Under the pieces are notes generated by a model. That model searched no databases and had not been told where the DNA came from. It was given only the letters and a program-made list of their open reading frames with translations. Of a DNA stretch of 19,633 bases, positions 1 through 6,617 are shown piece by piece (the stretch's first letter is position 1; each line of letters begins with the position of its first letter). Position numbers and translations under genes: made by a program. The DNA is taken from assembly GCA_024244665.1 (NCBI GenBank), contig JAAEOI010000334.1, forward strand, positions 1 through 19,633, read 5' to 3'. This DNA is from Bacteroidota bacterium (lineage in GTDB: Bacteria; Bacteroidota; Bacteroidia; Bacteroidales; GCA-2748055).

Positions 1-294
1 ACTTTCTTTAATGATAACCTGAGGTTATACAGTTATTATATGACTCACCTGAGTAAGACTCTTTACCACTACATCTATGCCTACAAACATCAAAACGACA
101 AACAACTATTAATAAAAAATCTTGATCTTGCCTACATTGAAATAAGCCGTGCGCAACAATATCTCCTTGAAGGGCAACATGGCGTATTCTCCAGCTGGTA
201 TTCCAATGCTGATCCACTCACCCGGACTTTCCAGATCGACAGGTTAAAAGGCTATCTCACAACTTTAAAGGAACAGGCATCTGAAAAAGAGTAG
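1..294 (+). CDS. 3' end of an unidentified gene (partial, about 97 residues visible)
   Basis: The frame is open from the first base of the window to a TAG stop at 292-294, so the gene begins upstream; the internal ATG at 40 is probably not the true start. The visible tail looks mostly alpha-helical, with many Tyr, Leu, Gln and Lys residues (YMTHLSKTLYHYIYAYKHQ, AYIEISRAQQYLLEG), followed by an aromatic stretch around FSSWYSNADP and a charged C-terminus ending in EKE. I do not recognise the family. A helical tail of this kind can end large secreted enzymes such as glycoside hydrolases, but that is a guess from the surroundings. The next reading frame starts 1 base after the stop, so it was probably co-transcribed with the now broken gene behind it. 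Confidence 0.55.
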   Translation, partial: TFFNDNLRLYSYYMTHLSKTLYHYIYAYKHQNDKQLLIKNLDLAYIEISRAQQYLLEGQHGVFSSWYSNADPLTRTFQIDRLKGYLTTLKEQASEKE

Positions 295-295
295 G

Positions 296-786
296 ATGAT
301 TCTGCTTCATTCCAATATCAATATGAGAATACTGAAACTGGTTCTGGCACTGAACATCCCCCTTGGTGTTGCGAATCACTCACTCCGTGGATTGAGGCCG
401 AACGCGAAAGAACTGATAGAATTTGCCTTTGAAAACCATGTCGGCGACATGCGCTCGGAGGAACTTCTTGAATTGATGGATTTTGAGTTTTACACCGATT
501 ATCTGCGTGAAAATTGTCCCGGTGTTCCCATTCATATTGAGACCATCTCAAATTCTCCCCGTCTATTCCTTATCTGAAAGAAAAGTACAGGGAAGGATTC
601 CCCGACCTGAAAGCAAAGGGCATCGTCGATTTCCTGAAACTGGTCAGAAAGGGTCAATCCATCGACGTTGCAAAAGCTCCGGCAGTGATGGATATAAAAG
701 AATTTGACATGAAAAATCAAAAAAATGACCTTTTGAAGAGCATAAAGTATCTCCGGAATGAATGTGGAGCAGGTAAGAAAAGCTAA
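296..786 (+). pseudogene. Decayed TIM-barrel (xylose isomerase-like) sugar isomerase/epimerase remnant
   Basis: Two reading frames together give pieces of one protein. The first (296-577; likely original start ATG 323) holds what looks like the first strand and helix of a xylose-isomerase-like TIM barrel (IPLGVANHSLRGLRPNAKEL), then jumps to what looks like a C-terminal segment (TDYLRENCPGVPIHIETIS). At about 557-562 the frame breaks. The continuation lies in frame 1 (559-786: PYLKEKYREGFPDLKAKGIV, ending AGKKS and TAA). One missing base near 561 would restore Ser-Pro-Arg-Ser-Ile-Pro-Tyr-Leu. Even joined, the product is about 155 residues against the roughly 280-300 usual for the family, so an internal stretch of the barrel also appears lost. 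That combination favours a real pseudogene over a sequencing error. The family assignment is from recalled sequence style and is moderate. Confidence 0.5.
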
Positions 787-869
787 TATTTGTTCCTGTT
801 AATCCCCTATTAATATAAAATTTAGCCTTCAAGATTATATTCCTTTTTTTTTTGATATGGAATATGGAG

Positions 870-3800
870 ATGAAGAATAATTACAATTACAGACAGACAG
901 GCATCACTCTGCTAGCCTGCGTTTTTATAGGCCTGCTGACCACATCGGTTCTGGCACAAGAAGCCAATTTGTCGAAAACAGCAGTCAAGCCTATCGATCC
1001 TGCCTCGATTGACCTCACCCAGCCAACTTTGTTTATTGTGCCTTATTCACACCTCGATGACTTTTGGCGCTGGTCTTATCCTCAGACCATTCGTGATTTT
1101 CTGAAGAAGACCCTGGACGAGAATTTTGAGGCCTTTGAGGCCTATCCGAATTATGTGTTTAATTGGTCGGGTGCCAGCCGCTATCAGATGATGCGCGAGT
1201 ATTATCCTGAAAAATATAATGAGCTCAAAGAATGGGTAGCCGCAGGTCGTTGGTACCCAAGTGGTAGTTCATGGGTGGAAAATGATGTAAATGTCCCCTC
1301 CACTGAAGCTGTTATTCGTCAACTATTAATGGGTACTCAATATTTTAAAAATGAATTTGGAAAAGAAAGTCGTGAATTTATGCTTCCTGATTGTTTTGGT
1401 TTTCCATATTCATTGCCATCTGTTCTAAATCATTGTGGAATCCGCGGATTCTCAACCCAGAAGTTAACATGGGAATCGGCTCATGGAATACCATTTAATG
1501 TAGGTCGCTGGATAGGGCCTGACGGGGAATCGGTAATTGCTGCACTAAATGCCGGTGACTATGCCAAACCACATTCAAGGGTATATTCAACAGATAAAAA
1601 AGTGCTGGAACGGCTGGAGGACAACCAGGAAAAAAGCGGTCTTCCGATTGACTATTTTTACATGGGAGGTGGTGATAAAAACAATGCTGACCGTGGAGGA
1701 GTTATTCAAAAAACTTCACTCGAGACACTTAAAACAATTACGGAAGAAAAAGGCCCGGTTAATGTTGTGGCCGGTCAGGCTGACCTTATGTTTAGAGCCA
1801 TTTCAGATGAACAAACAGAGAAGTTCCCAACACATAATTCCGATTTGTTACTTATTAAACATTCCACCGGCGTACTCAGCTCTCAGGCCTATACGAAAAA
1901 ACTTAACCGGGATGCTGAATTACTGGCTGATGCCAGTGAACGAGCAGCCCTTGCTGCCCATCTCTTAAACGGAGCTGAATATCCTTATGGAGCACTTAAT
2001 AAGGCATGGGGATTAATGCTTCGTAATCAGTTTCATGACAACCTTCCCGGAACAAGTATTCCAAAAGCATATGAACATGCATGGAACGATGGAATCATTG
2101 CCCTGAATCAGTTTGCCGGTGTATATAAGGATGCGATCGGTACCATAGCCCGTACACTTAATACCGGTGTTCCCGGTGTGCCCGTGGTGGTTTTTAATCC
2201 ACTATCCATTCCGCGAAAGGATATTGTTGAAGCTTTTATCCCAGATGAATTAGAAAATCCAGAATTACTTGCAGTATTTGATGCCTCAGGCAAGGAGCTT
2301 CCCTCACAAATTTCTGTAGGCTTTGATGGCCTTAGTCGCATTCTGTTCCAGGCAGATCTCCCTCCTGTAGGAGTGTCAGTTTACTCTCTCCGTCAGGCCT
2401 CCACTAAAATAGTTGATTCTGAATTAATTATCAGAAAGGATTATCTGGAGAACAACAACTACCAGGTATCAATAAATGCCGATGGTGATATTTCAAGTAT
2501 TGTCGACAAAAGAGTTGGGAAAGAGCTTCTTGAAAAGCCGATACAACTTGAGTTCGGGGAGAATTTTCCGGATGTAAAACCCGCATGGCGCATCTACTGG
2601 AAAGATATTAAGCAAGCCGCTCGGAGTGTGGCTGCTAACCCGATTTCAGTGCGGATTGTTGAAGATGGACCACTGCGTATTGCTCTTGAAGTGGTTCGTG
2701 AGAACGAAGGATCAAAAATTACACAAAGAATAAGACTTTCGGCAGGGGCTGACGGAAGCCGGGTAGAGGTGGCAAACCTGATCGATTGGAAAAGCCGTGG
2801 AACCCTGTTAAAAGCCTCATTTCACTTGTCAGCCGAAGCTCCCGAAGCCACTTACAACCTGGATCTGGGAACCATCAAACGTGGTAATCGAAATGAGAAA
2901 CAGTACGAAGTGCCTTCTCATGCCTGGATAGATTTAACCGATAAGTCTGGTGAATATGGAGTCTCTATACTTACAGGGGCAAAATACGGAAGTGATAAAG
3001 TAGATGACAATAAATTGCGGCTCACATTAATTCATGGTCCGGATACCAGGGATAGCGAACAGGAAGTTCTTGACGATGGCAGTATGAGTGAAATGAGATG
3101 GCAGGACTGGGGGCGCCATCAGTTTTCTTATGCTGTTACTGGTCACAAAGGTGACTGGCGCGAAGGTAAAACCCACTGGGAAGCCAAACGTTTTGAACAG
3201 CGTCCTGCCGCATTCGCAGTGCCTAAATATACAGGCAAAGAGAGTTCATTCTCACTTGTTAAGATCGACAATGATCAAATAAATATTCAAGCTGTTAAAA
3301 TGGCTGAAGATGGATCAGGAGTGGTAATAAGGCTTCAGGAATTACATGGTAAAGCTTGTACCGGTGCCAGGCTTTCTGTGATAAAACCAATTCTTGCAGC
3401 TGAAGAACTTGATGGAGCGGAACGAAAACTGGACATTCACCTTAAAACAAAAAAGGGAAAGTTAAGTATAAACTTCAAGCCTTATGAGTTAAAAACCATA
3501 CTGCTTAAGACAGAAGAAGTCAAAGCAATACCTGAGCTCAATCAGGCTATTGCTCTGGATTACGACACCGATATATTTAGCTATAACAGCAGTCGGGAAG
3601 ATGGATACAAAGATCGTCAGCCCAGGTCTGAAGGCCATCGGGGGAGTTTGGATGGTAAAGGTGGGACCTATCCGGCTGAAATGATTGGTGATCAGGTTCA
3701 TTTGGGGAATATCTCTTTTTCAATTGGTTCCCGCGAGGAGGGAGTATATAATTCCATTGCATGCCTCGGACAAAGCATTGATCTTCCGGAAGGGACCAGC

Positions 3801-4268
3801 GTTTTACATATACTTGCAGCAGCCGATGTGGATACGGATGTTACTTTTGAAGCAGGCGAAAAAGAGATTCCAATCACAATTGGCGGATGGTCAGGTTACA
3901 TTGGATCATGGGATAACCGCGAATTTGAAGGATTTGTGGCTGAATTATCTTATTCAATGCGCAATGAACTGAAGACCATTCATCCGGCTTTTATCCGTGA
4001 TCAACGTATCGCATGGTCCGCTTCACACCGCCACCTACCAGCAGGTGATGCACTTTATGAATATGGTTATCTGTTTGCATATCGTATAGAAATACCTGAA
4101 GGCACAAAAAGTATAAGACTTCCGGATTCACGTTTCGTTCGCATTGTTGCTATGAGTGTGGGTGATGAAGGTTATGCCAGAGCTTTGCAGTCACCTTTTG
4201 AAGATTTGTTTCGTGATCACGACTTTATTGAGAAATTTGATAAACCTGAGGCTGTAAGCCAAAAATAA
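870..4268 (+). CDS. Secreted GH38 alpha-mannosidase
   Basis: A zinc-dependent retaining alpha-mannosidase that removes alpha-linked mannose, probably in the periplasm. Numbered from ATG 870 (1132 residues), residues 1-30 are a Sec signal peptide with cleavage near SVLA-QE. The GH38 catalytic domain follows: YSHLDDFW holds zinc ligands H61 and D63, GRWYPSGSSWVENDVN is the typical substrate-pocket stretch, PDCFGF holds the nucleophile D174, and NQFHDNLPGTS holds the last zinc ligand H389. The middle helical domain (about 325-410) and long C-terminal beta-sandwich region follow. Residues from about 890 to 1095 form the extra domain seen in large bacterial GH38 enzymes (DGKGGTYPAE, ACLGQSIDLP, GYIGSWDNRE). 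ATG 870 is chosen because MKNN followed by a hydrophobic run makes a proper signal peptide; ATG 864 and TTG 852 are in-frame alternatives. It heads an operon with the transporter 7 bp downstream. The family call is firm; linkage specificity is not known. Confidence 0.93.
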   Translation: MKNNYNYRQTGITLLACVFIGLLTTSVLAQEANLSKTAVKPIDPASIDLTQPTLFIVPYSHLDDFWRWSYPQTIRDFLKKTLDENFEAFEAYPNYVFNWSGASRYQMMREYYPEKYNELKEWVAAGRWYPSGSSWVENDVNVPSTEAVIRQLLMGTQYFKNEFGKESREFMLPDCFGFPYSLPSVLNHCGIRGFSTQKLTWESAHGIPFNVGRWIGPDGESVIAALNAGDYAKPHSRVYSTDKKVLERLEDNQEKSGLPIDYFYMGGGDKNNADRGGVIQKTSLETLKTITEEKGPVNVVAGQADLMFRAISDEQTEKFPTHNSDLLLIKHSTGVLSSQAYTKKLNRDAELLADASERAALAAHLLNGAEYPYGALNKAWGLMLRNQFHDNLPGTSIPKAYEHAWNDGIIALNQFAGVYKDAIGTIARTLNTGVPGVPVVVFNPLSIPRKDIVEAFIPDELENPELLAVFDASGKELPSQISVGFDGLSRILFQADLPPVGVSVYSLRQASTKIVDSELIIRKDYLENNNYQVSINADGDISSIVDKRVGKELLEKPIQLEFGENFPDVKPAWRIYWKDIKQAARSVAANPISVRIVEDGPLRIALEVVRENEGSKITQRIRLSAGADGSRVEVANLIDWKSRGTLLKASFHLSAEAPEATYNLDLGTIKRGNRNEKQYEVPSHAWIDLTDKSGEYGVSILTGAKYGSDKVDDNKLRLTLIHGPDTRDSEQEVLDDGSMSEMRWQDWGRHQFSYAVTGHKGDWREGKTHWEAKRFEQRPAAFAVPKYTGKESSFSLVKIDNDQINIQAVKMAEDGSGVVIRLQELHGKACTGARLSVIKPILAAEELDGAERKLDIHLKTKKGKLSINFKPYELKTILLKTEEVKAIPELNQAIALDYDTDIFSYNSSREDGYKDRQPRSEGHRGSLDGKGGTYPAEMIGDQVHLGNISFSIGSREEGVYNSIACLGQSIDLPEGTSVLHILAAADVDTDVTFEAGEKEIPITIGGWSGYIGSWDNREFEGFVAELSYSMRNELKTIHPAFIRDQRIAWSASHRHLPAGDALYEYGYLFAYRIEIPEGTKSIRLPDSRFVRIVAMSVGDEGYARALQSPFEDLFRDHDFIEKFDKPEAVSQK

Positions 4269-4275
4269 AAATTAC

Positions 4276-5535
4276 ATGAAAACAACAATCGGTAAAAGAT
4301 TCGCCAAAGCCTTGGCACTGATCCTCCCCGGTATTTTTCTGCTTGGTTTTAATATCGGCACCGGAAGTGTTACCGCCATGGCTAAGGCCGGGGCTACATA
4401 CGGCATGTCACTGTTGTGGACAATTGTAGCCTCCTGCTTTACCACATATTTCATGATCAACCTGTATGGAAAATACACACTCGCTACCGGAGAAACTGCA
4501 TTACAGGCCTTTCGTAAACATATTCACCCTGGCATAGGCATCTTCTTTATAATTGCACTAACCGCCGGGGTATCCGGCAGTGTAATGGGTGTAATGGGGA
4601 TCGTGGCTGATATCAGTTATGAATGGTCAAAGACGATCATTGATGGGGGCATACAACCTGTATACTTTGCAGGCTTTTTCATTGCCCTGGTTTACTTTAT
4701 TTTCTGGAATGGCAAGACCCAGTTTTTTGAGCGAGCCCTGGCAGTTATCGTGGCTATCATGGCTGCCTGCTTTTTGCTTAACTTTTTCATTTTGATGCCG
4801 CCGCCCATCGATATATTAAAGGGAATGGTGCCAAACCTGCCTGAAGTCGCTGTTGACCAGGGAAAAGGCCCTTTCCTTGTGATTGCCTCAATGGTTGGTA
4901 CAACTGTTTTTTCCGGCTTATTCATTATCAGAACCACCCTGGTAAAAGAGGCAGGGTGGTCCATCAATGATATGAAAAAACAGCGCAATGATGCCATTGT
5001 TTCTGTGTCTCTGATGTTTGTCATCAGCGCATCAATTATGGCAGCTGCCGCTGGGACCCTCTTCAAGGAAGGGCTTGGTCTAACGGAGCCTTCACAAATG
5101 ATCACACTTCTGGAACCTTTGGCCGGAAAATTTGCCACTGCGATCTTCGCCTTTGGAATTATTGCTGCGGGAGTCTCTTCTCAATTCCCGAATGTATTGA
5201 TGCTCCCGTGGTTGCTTTGTGATTATAATAATTCGGAACGTAAAATGACCCTGGGGAAATACCGCATTATGGTGCTGGTCATTTCATTGCTTGGACTGGT
5301 AGTTCCGATTTTTCATGCCAGACCCGTATTTGTGATGATCATCTCCCAGGCATTTAATTCAATTATTCTGCCGGTTACGGTCGCCTGTATTCTGTATCTT
5401 GGTAATCGTAAAGATCTGTTGGGAGAACATAAGAATTCTCTTGGCACAAATATTTTTCTAGTGGCAGTTTTGATCTTTTCCATAGCTACTTCTACAATGG
5501 GTATCAAAGGCGTATTGCAATTAATTACAGGCTAA
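4276..5535 (+). CDS. Nramp-fold inner-membrane transporter lacking canonical metal-binding motifs
   Basis: A 419-residue protein with about 11 hydrophobic segments and the overall pattern of the Nramp (SLC11, LeuT-fold) family. Its start, LPGIFLLGFNIGTGSVTAMA followed by KAGATYGMSLLW, aligns with Nramp TM1, where the usual text is DPGN ten residues before AGAxYG. Here that tetrad reads GTGS (residues 28-31), losing the metal-binding Asp and Asn. In TM6 the family motif GATVMPHN becomes GTTVFSGL (208-215), so Met, Pro and His are all changed. The rest of TM6 and the cytoplasmic loop (IIRTTLVKEAGW) keep Nramp style. It lies 7 bp after the mannosidase stop and its own stop overlaps the isomerase start (TAATG), so all three are made together. 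Known family members move Mn, Fe or Zn with protons; the missing ligands argue against that here. Another solute, for example a sugar released by the mannosidase, is an inference only. Confidence 0.85.
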   Translation: MKTTIGKRFAKALALILPGIFLLGFNIGTGSVTAMAKAGATYGMSLLWTIVASCFTTYFMINLYGKYTLATGETALQAFRKHIHPGIGIFFIIALTAGVSGSVMGVMGIVADISYEWSKTIIDGGIQPVYFAGFFIALVYFIFWNGKTQFFERALAVIVAIMAACFLLNFFILMPPPIDILKGMVPNLPEVAVDQGKGPFLVIASMVGTTVFSGLFIIRTTLVKEAGWSINDMKKQRNDAIVSVSLMFVISASIMAAAAGTLFKEGLGLTEPSQMITLLEPLAGKFATAIFAFGIIAAGVSSQFPNVLMLPWLLCDYNNSERKMTLGKYRIMVLVISLLGLVVPIFHARPVFVMIISQAFNSIILPVTVACILYLGNRKDLLGEHKNSLGTNIFLVAVLIFSIATSTMGIKGVLQLITG

Positions 5536-6617
5536 TGAAATTGAACATTCCAGGCATACTATTCTTTGAATCCAACCGGGTTTGGAGAACCTATCCGGGC
5601 GGTAAAAATCTCGATCGAAAGGAGGGTTGCGATCATCCAGAGGATTCGCATTTCCCTGAAGATTGGATAGGGTCGACCACCCGTGCAGTTAACAAAGGCC
5701 GTGAACATCTTACCGAGGAAGGCTTATCGAAAGTTACTATTACAGGTGAAACGAAAACGCTAAAATCGCTCTGTGAACAAAACCCGGAAGCGGTGCTCGG
5801 AGCACGGCATTTTGGTAAATATGGAGCCAACACCCAGTTTTTACTTAAATTTCTCGATTCTGCGATCCGATTACATATTCAGTGTCATCCAACCATTCCT
5901 TTTGCTCAGAAACACCTTAACAGCAACTCAGGAAAAACGGAAGCCTATATTATTCTGAATATTCGTGAAGAGGTAGAAGATCCTTATATTTATTTGGGTT
6001 TCCAGAATCCACCTGCGAAAGCCGATTTTAAGCGAATGATTGAAGAGCAGGACGAGGAAGCTATGTTAACCTGTTTCGAAAAAATACCCATAAAACCGGG
6101 AGATGTATTTATGGTGCCTGGTGGTATGCCGCATGCCATTGGTGAAGGCGTATTTATGATAGAGGTTATGGAGCCCACAGACTTTGCAGTTCGCATAGAA
6201 TTTGAACGAGGAGGCTATGTATTGCCAGAGGAGTCCCGTTTCATGAACCGGGGTATAGATTTTGCCCTCTCCATGTTCTCTTATAAACCAAGCCCTGTTG
6301 CAAGTCTCAAGGAGCGCTATTTCTGTGAGCCACGAATCGCAAAAAAACAGAATCAAAGTATTGAATATGCACTTATAGATGGGGACAAAACTTCCTGTTT
6401 CAGGGTCAACCGGATCGACATCAGGGATAGCTATAGACTGGAAGCTGGCTCATTTTACATTGGTATTGTTACAAAGGGATCTGGTACAATTGTAATTGGT
6501 GAGCAAACTTTTCCGGTGGAGGAGGGGGCTAAATTTTTTGTCCCCTACCAAACCGGTCCGCTTACATTTGAATCGGACACTGGCATGGAAATCATCACAA
6601 CATTTCCGCCTGATTAG
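5535..6617 (+). CDS. manA: Mannose-6-phosphate isomerase, class I (cupin type)
   Basis: A cytoplasmic zinc enzyme that interconverts mannose 6-phosphate and fructose 6-phosphate, sending mannose into glycolysis. The 360-residue protein has the class I metal site: LHIQCHP (Q116, H118), GKTEAYI (E136) and VPGGMPHAIGEG (H200). R220 in FAVRIEF is at the spacing expected of the catalytic arginine. Length is close to the Bacillus-type short ManA (about 315) rather than the 390-residue enterobacterial form. The C-terminal part (GSGTIVIGEQTFPVEEGAKFF) is the second cupin barrel. There is no signal peptide. The start ATG overlaps the transporter stop by one base, so translation is probably coupled. 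Its final 23 bp overlap, tail to tail, the end of the sulfatase gene. The presence of this gene in the operon is the best evidence that the sugar handled by the locus is mannose. A kinase to make mannose 6-phosphate is not in the window. Confidence 0.92.
   Translation: MKLNIPGILFFESNRVWRTYPGGKNLDRKEGCDHPEDSHFPEDWIGSTTRAVNKGREHLTEEGLSKVTITGETKTLKSLCEQNPEAVLGARHFGKYGANTQFLLKFLDSAIRLHIQCHPTIPFAQKHLNSNSGKTEAYIILNIREEVEDPYIYLGFQNPPAKADFKRMIEEQDEEAMLTCFEKIPIKPGDVFMVPGGMPHAIGEGVFMIEVMEPTDFAVRIEFERGGYVLPEESRFMNRGIDFALSMFSYKPSPVASLKERYFCEPRIAKKQNQSIEYALIDGDKTSCFRVNRIDIRDSYRLEAGSFYIGIVTKGSGTIVIGEQTFPVEEGAKFFVPYQTGPLTFESDTGMEIITTFPPD

Noticed and set aside
483..707. 74-codon plus-strand frame after the isomerase fragment
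   Set aside because: It reads the same DNA out of frame (Arg/Pro/Ser-rich); the isomerase-like continuation is in frame 1 instead.
844..853. Run of ten T just before the mannosidase gene, considered as a terminator tail or phase-variation tract
   Set aside because: No stem precedes it, and it lies outside the coding frame when ATG 870 is the start; it is at most a spacer element.
4692..5138. 148-codon open frame on the minus strand inside the transporter gene
   Set aside because: It is the antisense shadow of a membrane protein gene, Arg/Lys/Pro-rich with no family features.
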